NCBI GenBank assembly: GCA_030761205.1
Contig: JAULJL010000039.1
Location: forward strand, 878,001 to 942,000
DNA length: 64,000 nt
DNA from: Fremontodendron californicum
Taxonomy: Eukaryota > Streptophyta > Magnoliopsida > Malvales > Malvaceae
Direction of reading: 5' to 3'
Both the position numbers and the translations under genes were made by a program. The notes beneath the pieces were generated by a model that was given only the letters and a program-made list of their open reading frames with translations, made no database searches and was not told the DNA's origin. This document shows, piece after piece, positions 22,654 to 32,912 of the stretch (positions are counted from its first letter, which is position 1; each line of letters opens with the position of its first letter).

Positions 22654-22867
22654 AGAGAAACTTGAATCCAAATCTCTATATAGGAGTAGTATCTTACAAA
22701 ATTATCTAATTTTGACTTGATGAGGATTGAGCCATCATCAAAACATGACATTTTGATGGCTCTAACCCACTTGTTGTCTTGCTGTGCTTGGAACAAAGCC
22801 ATGAATATTGAATTCTCAGAAGCAGCTTTATATTATATACAAATTGTTTGTTTAGCTCAAAAGCTTC

Positions 22868-23045
22868 CGGCAATTCGTATATTCGTGTTGTATTCGTGTA
22901 TTTTTTCTCATCATAATCGTATTTAAAGTGTTATATATTTAAAGTATTATTAATTTGTGTTATATAAATTTTGACATATTTATATAATCATGTCGTGTTT
23001 ATATTATTATATCGTATCGCGTTTAATATTACCAGGTCTAATAAT
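22868..23045. repeat. CGTGT-type AT-rich repeat
   Basis: Begins near GGCAATTCGTATATTCGTG and ends near GTTTAATATTACCAGGTCTA, with the shared core TCATAATCGTATTTAAAGTG. The same layout recurs about a dozen times in the window. Ends pair as imperfect inverted repeats (TAGATCTG-like). Probable non-autonomous DNA element; superfamily not determined. Confidence 0.55.
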
Positions 23046-23675
23046 ATATAACCGTGAACAAACAGCAAAACATGTTTTTCTTTTTTATTTTAAACCTTGC
23101 GTTATGGTTTCTAGCTGTAATTGCACCAACAAAAGTAGTTTAGTCTGCGATGCTGTAGCTAAATTAATATTTTAAGCAGCAAATCAAAGATTAATTTCAA
23201 CAAACAAATAATTGTTAGAATCTTTTATTAATACGATAGTTTAGTGTATCAAGATTTGATTTTAAAAGAAAGTACTTTAATTATAATATTTAAAATAAAG
23301 TATGCTATTAAAATAATCAAAAGGGAGAAAATTAAACCTAAACAAAAGTGCCATTTTATGGAGGACTGGATAGCAAAAAATTATTCTTTTAAAGTTCGGT
23401 TTATCATGTTTAAAAATTTGTCTCATTATTTAAAATATATTAAAAAAATATTTTATATTAATATTTTTATAATTAAATAGTAATTAAAATCGAGTCAAAT
23501 AGTCTAAAATATTATATCCAAGTTCCGATCGAATCATGCCAAAATTATCGAGTTGGACAAGTAATCCGAACCTTAAAAAATTCTAAGCAAAACACCCTTA
23601 ACCGAATTATCAAAAAAATAAATCCTTTATTAATATAAATAAACATCAATGTTCCCATAGATGTTGAAAGTTGGC

Positions 23676-24234
23676 GGTTAAAGTACTTGAATAGTCCTTG
23701 TATTATAATCAAAAATGCATTTTAATTTATGTACTATAAATTTGAGTAATTTAATCCTTTTACATTTGAAATTGGTGCAAAGAAGTAAAATTGATAACAA
23801 TGTTAATGATAAACCGTTTAAATGCTGACATAGACATGTGAAACTGACAGAAAAAATGACTTGAAAAAAAAATGATGACATGTCAAATTTTTTTACTCAA
23901 GTGGAATTTAGAAAAACATAATTTTTTTTACCCAAATCTCTCCTTTACCCGTAAAAATATGTCATCATTTTTTTTCAAGTGATATATTATGTCAGTTTCT
24001 AAATTTCACCTGAGCAAAAAAAAAAATCACACGTCATCATTTTTTTCCCAAGTCTTTTATTCTGTCAGTTTCACATGTCCACGTCAACATTTAGACGATT
24101 TTTCATTAACAATGTTACTAATCTTACTTTTTTGCACTAATTTTAAACGTACAAAAATTAAATTACCCACTTTTATAATATAAAAATTAAAATGTACTTT
24201 TAAATATAATACGAACTATCTAAATACTTTAACC
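23676..24234. mobile_element. Fold-back Mutator-like MITE
   Basis: Left GGTTAAAGTACTTGAATAG and right TATCTAAATACTTTAACC are inverted, and the match continues with mismatches through most of the element (CATGTCAAATTT/TGTCAGTTTCACATGTC blocks in both arms). Flanks AAAGTTGGC and AAAGTTGGT form a 9-bp duplication with one mismatch, the length typical of Mutator-like elements. It has no transposase. Confidence 0.75.
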
Positions 24235-24544
24235 AAAGTTGGTTTTGCTATCATGTGAAGTAGAAGCTGATGAAAGAATCCAGAGACGATCATTGTGGCT
24301 AAAAGTATCTAAGGCTGGGTTTCCTTTTGCTTGCCCATATGTTTTTCTAATCACTTCTTCAATGTGCGAAAAAAGTGATAATTGAAACGAGAAACTTTAT
24401 CGAATCTTGGTGGGATGTTTGGCCAAATTCTGAAGAAATTTCAGTGCGGAACTGTCGCTATTGTTAATAATATAGAATATATACAATTAGGCGACGGAAA
24501 GAAGGGGATATTGCTAATTAACCGGCAAGGCATACAGCCAACTA

Positions 24545-24845
24545 GGCCTGCTCATGAGTCGGATCGGGTTGGGCCGCGGTCCGATTTTTTTTCAAAATCT
24601 TTACCTAAGCTCGGCCCTGGATTGGGCCGGCTTGGCAACCCCGAATTCACTGTTCATAATATTAAAAATATATTTTTATTTTTATTTTTAAATATATTTT
24701 TATATTAAAATTAAATAAAATAATATTATTATAATTAAAAAATATTGTTCCGGGCCGGCCCGGAATAAAAATATCCTGCCCAGGCCCGGCCCAATACAGG
24801 CCGGGCCTGCCGGGTCGGGCGGGCTGCCCGGCCCATGAGCAGGTC
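24545..24845. mobile_element. GC-ended MITE, copy 4
   Basis: Left GGCCTGCTCATGAGTCGG, right GGCCCATGAGCAGGTC, TA on both sides, AT-rich core with GCCGGCCCGG subterminal blocks. Confidence 0.7.
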
Positions 24846-24898
24846 TACACCCAACTCAATCATTGATATGAAACTATGCTTTGTTCTAAACCTCCAAT

Positions 24899-25100
24899 TA
24901 GTGTATTCGTATCGTGTTCATATATTTGATTGTATCATAATCGTGTTTAAGATATTTTATATTTATATAAATTTGGATACGTTAATAATTCATAATATAT
25001 AGATTTTGAAACATTCATATATTCGTGTCGTGTTTTTTTGCTTGTTTTAATTTTTTTTCGTATTGTGTAATCGTATCGTATTCAATTTTACCAGATCTAC
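24899..25100. repeat. CGTGT-type AT-rich repeat
   Basis: Shares GTGTTTAAGATATTTTATATTTATATAAATTTGGATACG-like core words with the copies near 61053 and 22868; the right end reads TTTTACCAGATCTACTT. Confidence 0.55.
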
Positions 25101-25539
25101 TTAGTTCAAATTATGTTATCAACGAAAACATGACTTAGAGAATAAGACTTGTTAATTACTACTACATTCTTTAACAAAAATTCTTGGATCATTTTTCCCA
25201 TTTTCACTCACAAATATATAATATGGCGATGCTAATCTCTTAGGCTTTACCCACTATACCTTATGTAGTAGGGCTCCTGCTTTTTTTAGATTTTGAAATA
25301 AAATTTCAATTATTCAAAAAATTAATAATATGGAAATGCCATTATAAATTAGTAATGTTTCATAAATGATTGAAAATTTTAAGCTTTATCGATGATTTTA
25401 AAAGATTGTCATGTATCTCATTATTATTAAGATATAAATTAATATAACAAATAAAATATATGTGATAATATTTTAATTTAGTTTGGAAAATTTAAAAACT
25501 TGTCGATAATATACAAAATAATTATACAATTTTTTTTTA

Positions 25540-25664
25540 TACAAAGGAAGCCGCAGTTTGGGAATAGAAAAAAAGGATTATAGATACTGAGATTCGAATT
25601 TCAAACTTACTGGATGTCATCTCTTAAGAATAGCTACATGAACTAACTAGACTAAGCCTTTGAT
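25540..25664 (-). repeat. SINE, TTTTGTAA-tail family, copy 3
   Basis: On the minus strand: box A-like TAGTCTAGTTAGTTCATGTAG, AAGAGATGACATCCAGTAAG, box B-like GAAATTCGAATCTCAG, and a tail with TTTGTATAAAAAAAA. Closest to the copy at 29647. Confidence 0.6.
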
Positions 25665-25755
25665 TCAATAATTATACAATCTTATATACTAGTAAAAATG
25701 TGCTTGGTAAATATACATTAATGGGTATAATTTACTAGAAATAAGCCGTTTCACT

Positions 25756-26324
25756 TAGGGATGGCAAAACCCGATCCGACCGATGGATTTCGAATCGATC
25801 CGATCCAAATGGAGAGGTTTTTTTTTTTTTTGAACAATGGAGGTGGAGCGGGGCAATACGATTTTTTTTGTTTGAAAGACGGAGATGGAGCAGTCATGGT
25901 AATTGCCTGCTCCGCCCCGCCCCAAACACTGAATTTACAATTTTACCCTTAAATATTTAGCTTTTAAAAGAATAATAAAATAATATAAGTAAACTTATTA
26001 TTATTTTTTTTTTAAAAAAAAAAACTTAAACCTAATACTTTATTTTTTTCTCTTCCTATATTAGAAACATGTTTATATTTAATTTATATTTAAATTTTTT
26101 AAAAATGCTTTATTATTTGAAAAAAAATAAAAATAATTAATAAATATCAAATGGGACGGAGCCGGACGGTTATGGATGTAATCGACATCCATGGAGATGG
26201 TAGTGGTATTGAAATTTCAACATCCACGATGGAGCTGGACGGGGGGCGAGGCAAAGCAATGCTATGGCGGGGCGGGAGCGGATACTGCAAAATCCGCCCT
26301 TGTCCCGTTCCATTGCCATCCCTA
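25756..26324. mobile_element. hAT element, TAGGGATGGCAA family, copy 1
   Basis: Terminal inverted repeats TAGGGATGGCAA and TTGCCATCCCTA, with the perfect 8-bp target duplication GTTTCACT at 25748-25755 and 26325-26332. The 569-bp body has GC-rich ends (CCCGATCCGACCGATGG) around an AT-rich centre and no transposase. A second full copy in the opposite orientation lies at 51716-52287. Confidence 0.92.
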
Positions 26325-26823
26325 GTTTCACTCTTTAGATAAAAATGTGATTAAATTAGAGCAAAATGTGAAAAATGCTTGAAAAAAATAAAAGAAAAAC
26401 TATCTCATTCATTATTAGTGAAAATTTTAAATTTCACAAAATTAACAATATAACAGATATTCTTATAATATATTAAAAAATTAAAAAATAAAATATATGA
26501 TAATTTTTTTATTTTATTTATAAAATTAAATTTTTTTACCATTACTGTATAAAAAAAGAACTTAAAAAATAAATAATCCCATTAACAAGATTTGTTTAAG
26601 AGAGGGACCCGTCTCCAATTATAAATCAAAAGAAAACAACATGACAACTGGACATTCATTGAGGAAAGTCTGTCCCTTCGGTTTTCCCAACTTTTAATAA
26701 ATTGGATCAAAAAATTATCGTACCCATGTAATTTTTCATGCTAGTGAGGATAATACGGCAGTTTCACTGGTCGTTTTAGATTGTAAGTGTGGGGCCCTAC
26801 AAAATGGGAAGGTGAGTGGATCC

Positions 26824-26932
26824 CACGTGTCACGTGGAGAGTGGCATAGTGGCCACGTAAGAGACAAAGGAAGGCTGCTTATAAAATCTCCTCTAATCTC
26901 CTCTCAACCAATCATAGACATCGTCCCACGTG
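26824..26932 (+). promoter_or_regulatory. Triple G-box (CACGTG) cluster
   Basis: CACGTG occurs at 26824-26829, 26831-26836 (together CCACGTGTCACGTGG) and 26927-26932, with a further CCACGTAAG near 26853 and CCAAT at 26909. It lies 360-465 bases before the small gene at 27289. G-box/ABRE cores bind bZIP and bHLH factors (abscisic acid, light); the actual role here is inferred. Confidence 0.55.
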
Positions 26933-27079
26933 CGACTTTGGACCCCACCAACAATCTCTGACATCATAGGATCAAATCAAAACAACAATTTCCAATTATA
27001 AAAAAAACTTCTTTAAACTAATTATTATCATTATTTAATAATATCCCTTTGTCCACCTTCAGTCCTTCACCCACAGTCT

Positions 27080-27108
27080 CTTTTTCTTTTCTTTTCTTTT
27101 CTTTTCTT

Positions 27109-27136
<28 letters not shown>
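27080..27136. repeat. CTTTT and TA microsatellites
   Basis: A run of CTTTT units is followed directly by about 13 TA units, some 150 bases before the next start codon. It probably lies in the promoter or leader of the gene at 27289. Confidence 0.85.
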
Positions 27137-27139
<3 letters not shown>

Positions 27140-27288
27140 CATTTTTGGCCTTCTCTTGATCTCTGACTGCTTTTCCATTCCTTTTTCTAGCTTCTTCTTC
27201 ATCTATTTTTTATTTTATTTTTCTATATATTTCCACCCTTCTAGCTCTTAGAAGAGATTGATTTTTAGTACTAATAATTGTATGATTT

Positions 27289-27889
27289 ATGGGTGACTCT
27301 TCAGCTTCATATATCCACATGGTAAGTAGTAATTAGTCAGTCTTTTTCTATATATGTTGAGGTATTATTTCCATTAATTTTTGCTTGTTCCTAAGATGAT
27401 CAAATATGGTGATGATGATCATGTATATGCAGGTGCACCATCTTATAGAAGAGTGTTTGATCTTCAACATGAGCAAAGAAGAGTGCATGGAAGCTTTGTC
27501 TAAGCATGCAAATATTAAACCAGTCATTACTTCAACAGGTAATTCAGTCACACCTCTTTTTTCTTTCTTTATTTACACATATAATAAAAACACTTATCAC
27601 CTTGAAGAATATTTCAATGTCATGTATAAATAATGGTTGAAACTATTAGAAAGTCTAGAAAGAAATTAGGGATCTTAAGATTTTCATTTAAATATATAAT
27701 ATAAAATATGATCTGTAATTCTGTATATTGTTTTTGATTACAGTTTGGAATGAGTTGCAGAAAGAGAACAAGGAGTTCTTTGAGGCTTACACAAGGGGCA
27801 GAGATCAAAGAGCAACTGAAATAGAGAAAAGGCAAAGGATCCAGAGCCGGCTCAATGCTTCCATGAGGGAGAGTCATGACAAGGACTAA
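27289..27889 (+). CDS. Small plant-specific protein, TIGR01589 (A_thal_3526) family
   Basis: Exons 27289-27321, 27433-27538 and 27744-27889 join to 285 nt, a 94-aa protein starting MGDSSASYIHMVHHLIEECL and ending ESHDKD. The family is a conserved land-plant domain of unknown function. Recognisable parts are the hydrophobic helix VHHLIEECLIFNMSKEEC, the HANIKPVITSTVW core, and a charged helical tail rich in E, K and R. The first exon has only 11 codons and ends at ATG|GTAAGT. There is no signal peptide or membrane segment. The SKEEC-ALSKHANI part resembles a short helical interaction domain; that is inference only. Upstream G-boxes suggest hormone- or light-linked control. Confidence 0.9.
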
Positions 27890-28191
27890 TTCTCATCTAT
27901 ATATATATATATAGCTCAAATCCAAGACCAAGAGTTAGAATTATTAAAACTAGTTTAGCTTAATTACTTTGTTCTTGAAGTAGTAACAGCAGATGTTGGG
28001 ATCATAATTTCAGTTCCTACTGGGCTTTGCCTTTGCCCTTTGGTACAAAAGGAACCTAGCTACAACAAGTCTACCACAACAGTGAAGAGAAAGAAAATGA
28101 CGAGAACGACGTCGCAGGAACTGGAAAAATAAATAAGTATATAAATGAGAAACAGTAGTACTTGGGAAGGGTGACGGCATGTGGGACTGTA

Positions 28192-28443
28192 GAGGTGCTC
28201 ATGGGCCGGGTCGCGGCCCATTTTTTTTCCAGGCTCGGGCTTGGGTCGTCCAGACCCGCCCGTTTAGGCTCGAATCACTGTTCATTGAAATAAAAAAATA
28301 TTTTTTTTAATTAAAATTAAATAAAAATAATATTATAATAATAAAAAACACTGTTCCGGGCCGGGCCGGAACATGGATTTCCCTACCCAGGCCCGGCCCG
28401 TATTGGGCCGGGTCGGGCGGGCTGCCCGGCCCGTGAGCAGGTC
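28192..28443. mobile_element. GC-ended MITE, copy 5
   Basis: Left GAGGTGCTCATGGGCCGGG and right CCGGCCCGTGAGCAGGTC, with TA at both borders; well preserved and close in length to copies at 3087 and 51192. Confidence 0.8.
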
Positions 28444-29646
28444 TATGTGGGAGAGCAGTATGTGGACCTCTTTGTTTCTTTTGTTTCCAGCTCTATGTAA
28501 AAACTTAAATCCCCCACTTTTGCCTTTACTCATTAATTTAAATACCTTCTCTCTATTGTATGTATATGTTTAAATGAAGTGAAGGGGGGATTTGGGACCA
28601 TGTTTGAAAGGTACGAGTGACGATTGTGTCTCAATTGTGTCACAGTCCCAAGCTTTTTGGTTTTTCGTTTTTGGATCAATGAATTTGAAACGAAAGGGGA
28701 TAAATTTTAATGCCCAATATTGCCCATCAACGTAGAATAATAACATTTATTTTCTTTGTTTTTGTTCATATGTATATGATGTAAAAGTATGCGGTTGAGA
28801 AACCCAACTTGACCTTTACACCCAATTGCCAATCCCCCCAGCCAGCTAGCTAGCTGTGCATGGTTGTCATTTGTCACATCTTTTTTGCATTTTAATTGAA
28901 GACATTAAGTCATTTCCACAGTGGGTCGTCAAAGATGCCTTGAGTAAAAATTTGGGCTTTAGAAAGAATCAGAGAGCGAATTAATTAATTGTTAGAAATG
29001 CAAGTAAAGTAAGTAATCCATTAATCAAAGTTTAGGTAATTGGTTTTCCTGCAGGAAAACCTAGTATTTTTGTTGAACTGATGCATTTACAGGATCTTTT
29101 TTTGTTTGAAATATCCAACCACGAGAAACCTAATTCCTTGTCGAAGGGTTCGAAGAAATCCGCTGCTAGCTCTCTCCTTTGTCTTGTCCAAATGTTAAAA
29201 AGCCTGTGGCATATTAATTGCTGATTATAGTATACATACCCCAAACATTAAATTCAGAAAGCAAAAAATGTGAAAAACTCGTCATGAATTCTCATGCATT
29301 TGGCGGGTGCATGCATGCGAGATCCTGATTGGAATTTGGACCCTCTTGACGCCAATAATAGAAACTTGTAGTTTCCGTACGTGGCAAAGGAAATCATGAG
29401 TAGTGTACTAAATAATGAGTAAATGATAGGTGATGAAGATGACAACCATTGGCAAAGTAGAAGACTTAATCTTACGGTTTACATCAACTTGTAAGTTATT
29501 GTCTGTTTCGACTCATTGAGCTTTACGATTTTATCCACAAAAAGCATCTCACAAATTGAAGATGGTGTGAACACTTATATACCCAGTCGAACTCTAGTAC
29601 ACAGTCGATATGGGATTTCATGACTCTTCTCTAGGACCATGACACC

Positions 29647-29775
29647 TAGCCTAGTTGATTCATGCAGTCATTTTTAAAAAGTGACATCCAATATATTTGA
29701 AATTCAAATCCCAGCATCTAAAACCCTTTTTATTATTCTCAGACCGTGATCTCTTTTGTAAGAAAAAAATAGAAG
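29647..29775 (+). repeat. SINE, TTTTGTAA-tail family, copy 4
   Basis: AGCCTAGTTGATTCATGCAG (box A side), AAGTGACATCCAATATA, box B-like GAAATTCAAATCCCAGC, tail CTCTTTTGTAAGAAAAAA. Confidence 0.6.
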
Positions 29776-30709
29776 ATGATGAGTTCAGAGAAAAGATAAA
29801 CTAGGTCTGTTAGTCATCAAGAACGATCAGAGGATGCTGAAATTTGAGCTTTGGGACATACTTAAGTCATTTTTTAGTTAAAAAAGTTTTAGGTAGAAAA
29901 ATGTTTCATGAAGATATTATTATTTAATTGGATTTATTTGAATCAACGTTTACATGCATTTATATATTCGATTATTGAAAGATTGTAAATTTGAAATATG
30001 TAAGACATATTGGTTATAGAGCTTACATAATTGTTAAAAGTATATTGCTTGTTAAGTTAACAATTATTTTAAAAGTTCGTGTTTCGGTGAAATTTTTAAA
30101 ATATTCCACAATAGAGGTTAAGAAACTTACAATTTTTTTTTTTCTGTTACATTAATTTTTTTTATATTTTTTATTATACCTCACAAAAACATGTGCCATC
30201 TTATTAAATTTATTGGTAGAGTTTTTGAATTCCATTACTAGTGTATCGGATAATTTTTTCTTATTTTAAACACTTGTTTATAAGTGCAAAAAGAAAAAGT
30301 TGACATAAAATCATTGCCTAAATGTAGCAAATTAAAAATCCAATTACTATAAAAAAAAAATTATTCTATTACACTATGATGAAGAATATTACCATATACT
30401 CTATTATAATATATTTTAAAAAATTAATAAATTAAAAAAGATAATTTATTAAATTTGCTTATAAATTTTAAAAATTTTATGAACGATGATGGAATTGTTT
30501 AATTGGGCTCCTTAAGGCCTTAAGCTAACTTGGACAAAGTATCATTGGGCCTCCAAAATTCAAATCCAAATGTTGAAACGGTGCCGTTGAGTTTGGAACC
30601 AAATACCGCACATTCTCAAATCTTCGTTGCTCGAAGGGTTTTGAACTTTCCTTTCTCCCTCTCCGTTATCATCAACCTGTTTTAGAGAAAAACTCTCTTT
30701 CTCTAAAAC

Positions 30710-31738
30710 ATGGAGTCTTTTGCTAAAGTACACTGCCGTCACCAATCTCTCCACCTGTCTTTTAATCACCACCGTCCATCATTCCCTAAACCCATCTCCT
30801 CTTTCTCTTTCAGGACTTCATTCTCATCATCACCGTTCAAATTATCCTCCATCAAAGCTTCATCTTCCTCTTCCTCAGCTCCGCTCTGTGAAACCCCCAA
30901 ACCTTCACTTTTCCAAACGCTGACCCCTCTCCTCAAAACAACTTGCATTACCATAACCGCCGTCGCCTCACTCTTCTTCACGCGCTTCCACCAGAAACCT
31001 GCAATCGCCGCCCCAACGGCAACGCCCACAGTGGAGCCCACCTCAATGGACACGAATATCTCCTTAGAAGATCAAGAAAAAACCATCGAAGAGCACTTAA
31101 CTCAGTACCCAAACGACGTTGAAGCTCTACGGTCTCTCATGGAGGTTCGGATCAAATCAAAGAAACTTCAACAAGCTATCGAAGTTATCGACCGTTTGAT
31201 CGAGCTCGAACCCGAAGACACCGAATGGCCCATGTTAAAAGCCCAAATCCATAGCTACGCTGGCGATTTTGAGCTAGCCAAGAACGAGTTCGAAGAAATA
31301 TTAGCTAAAGACCCAGTTCGGGTCGAAGCTTTTCACGGCCTTGTAATGGCTTATTCGGAGTCGGGTCAAAAAATGAAAGAATTGGAAAAAAGAATTGAAG
31401 GGGCAATGGAGAAATGCAAGAAAGAGAAGAAAAATAAAGATTTTAGGGATTTTAAGCTATTAATTGCCCAAATTCGGGTAATCGAAGGGAACCATTCAGA
31501 AGCTTTAAAGGTTTATGAGGGTTTGGTTAAGGAAGAGCCAAGGGATTTTAGACCATATTTGTGTATGGGGATTATTTATTCTTTATTGAAGAAGAAAGAT
31601 GAGGCTGAGAAACAATTTGAAAAGTTTAGAAAACTTGTTCCTAAGAATCACCCTTATAGGGAGTATTTTGTTGATAATATGGTGGCGACGAAGCTTTTCG
31701 CCGGAAAAGCTGAGAGGGAAGGCGCGTGGAAGAGTTGA
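30710..31738 (+). CDS. Chloroplast TPR protein, SLOW GREEN 1-like
   Basis: A 342-aa intronless protein. Residues 1-60 are rich in Ser, Arg and His with hardly any acidic residues, a typical chloroplast transit peptide. A hydrophobic stretch follows (about 76-92, TTCITITAVASLFF), then, from about residue 127, helical tetratricopeptide-type repeats (EEHLTQYPNDVEALRSLMEV, LIELEPEDTEWPMLKAQIHS, ILAKDPVRVEAFHGLVMAY, YRPYLCMGIIYSLL-like units with DFRPYL). The layout matches SLOW GREEN 1, a TPR protein of the plastid inner side needed for early chloroplast development; TPRs act as protein-binding scaffolds. Start ATG is preceded by a CT-rich leader. The gene name is by resemblance; other plastid TPR proteins are possible. 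Confidence 0.8.
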   Translation: MESFAKVHCRHQSLHLSFNHHRPSFPKPISSFSFRTSFSSSPFKLSSIKASSSSSSAPLCETPKPSLFQTLTPLLKTTCITITAVASLFFTRFHQKPAIAAPTATPTVEPTSMDTNISLEDQEKTIEEHLTQYPNDVEALRSLMEVRIKSKKLQQAIEVIDRLIELEPEDTEWPMLKAQIHSYAGDFELAKNEFEEILAKDPVRVEAFHGLVMAYSESGQKMKELEKRIEGAMEKCKKEKKNKDFRDFKLLIAQIRVIEGNHSEALKVYEGLVKEEPRDFRPYLCMGIIYSLLKKKDEAEKQFEKFRKLVPKNHPYREYFVDNMVATKLFAGKAEREGAWKS

Positions 31739-32015
31739 GAGACATGGGGTTTGTTTATTATCAGAGCAGAGGTGAAAATTGGTGGTTTTTTCAACAACAA
31801 AAAAGGTCCTTTTTTTATTTTAAGATTTAAAATTTTTATTTGTTTTTCTTTTTTTAATTGTATTTCAGCTTTTTCGTGCTACAATTTGGATGGTAGTTTA
31901 TAATTAAAGGGTAGGTATTTAGTGTTTGTAGTATGCATATTGAATTATTGATAAGAGGCATGGATGATGGTAGGAAGCTTGATATATGTGTTATTTATTG
32001 AATTATGGTCATTAT

Positions 32016-32170
32016 AGGGATTTATTATGGCTACCTCGTATTTATCATGATTGCGAACGTTAATGAATGAATGGTATCGCGAACGATTGTGGTAAATATT
32101 GACAGCAGAAAAAATTGAAATCGCAAAATAACGACCGTAACATCGTGTTTCGGCTTCTATTTAAATCCCT
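32016..32170. mobile_element. MITE with AGGGATTTA ends
   Basis: Left AGGGATTTATTATGGC, right GGCTTCTATTTAAATCCCT, related to 16377-16552. Immediately after, a 46-base segment (ATGTTGAGCTTATTTATTAT...) occurs twice, near 32182 and 32270, as an imperfect direct repeat. Confidence 0.5.
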
Positions 32171-32380
32171 CAATATTTGCAATGTTGAGCTTATTTATTA
32201 TCAAGCTGAACTTCAAGCCCCCTGCTATTGCATTACATAATTTTTTGGGTTTAGTATAGCCATCGCTATGTTGAGCTTATTTAATATCAAGCTGAACTTC
32301 AAGCCCGCTGCTATCCTTTCTAGTTGCTATACAGATATGCATATAAATGTTTCTTCATGAATCGGGATTCCCATGAAAAA

Positions 32381-32579
32381 CTATATTATTCGGACTCGGG
32401 TGTGAGTGTTGGATACAGTATGTATCCGATACGGGTATGTTCAATTTTTTTTTAAAGTTTTTTCATGTATTTGGAGGGTCCTTAGAGGGTCATATCCCAT
32501 ACTCATATCCGAATATATGTCGGACACAGGTGTCGAATACGGGTATTTCAAGAAAAATGAAGAGTCGGAGCTAACATGG
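32381..32579. mobile_element. hAT-like MITE downstream of UXS
   Basis: CTATATTATTCGGACTCGGG to GAGTCGGAGCTAACATGG, with perfect octamer ATGAAAAA at 32373-32380 and 32580-32587. It lies between the convergent SG1-like and UXS genes. Confidence 0.9.
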
Positions 32580-32912
32580 ATGAAAAATGACACTTTATAA
32601 TCATGAAAAATATTGCTCTCATTCACCTCCCAATATAGCCTCCCAAAAATGGTAGTATCAACTGTGATGAGTCCCATTTAGGGCAATGGAGCTTTAAAAA
32701 GCAATCAATAGAAAACTTGACTCTGAGCAAACAAATGCACAGTGTAGATGATGAACAATTAGAACTAATTATCCTAAAAGGAAGAAACCACAGATCTTCT
32801 ATTAGAAGGCTTGGAACTGCTAAGGATGATAATATAATAAAAATGAATTTGACAAAAATAAAAATGCTCTTCACACTATACATTACTTGTTTTCACAATT
32901 TTCTTTTTTCAT

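Larger units (their letters stand above)
22654..27288. other. Repeat-rich intergenic region
   Basis: No gene seen between the kinase remnant and the small TIGR01589-type gene. It contains two CGTGT-type AT repeats, a fold-back Mutator-like MITE, a GC-ended MITE, a SINE, a 569-bp hAT element and the G-box cluster before the next gene, all listed separately. Confidence 0.7.
27890..30709. other. Intergenic region with MITE and SINE
   Basis: Holds the 3' region of the small gene, a GC-ended MITE (28192-28443) and a SINE (29647-29775). Around 29050-29225 a plus-strand frame without ATG is open for about 58 codons but resembles nothing I know. The rest is AT-rich with no recognised gene. Confidence 0.6.

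Noticed and set aside
24382..24708. 108-aa frame reading into a GC-ended repeat
   Set aside because: Most of it is MITE sequence (TRPAHESDRVGPRSD comes from the inverted end), with no protein family.
29050..29225. Open plus-strand stretch of about 58 codons after a CTGCAG
   Set aside because: No ATG at the start, no homology I recognise, and no second exon. Too little to call a gene or a pseudogene.
30766..31053. 95-aa minus-strand frame opposite the SG1-like gene
   Set aside because: Its Val/Glu bias is the mirror of the Ser-rich transit peptide.
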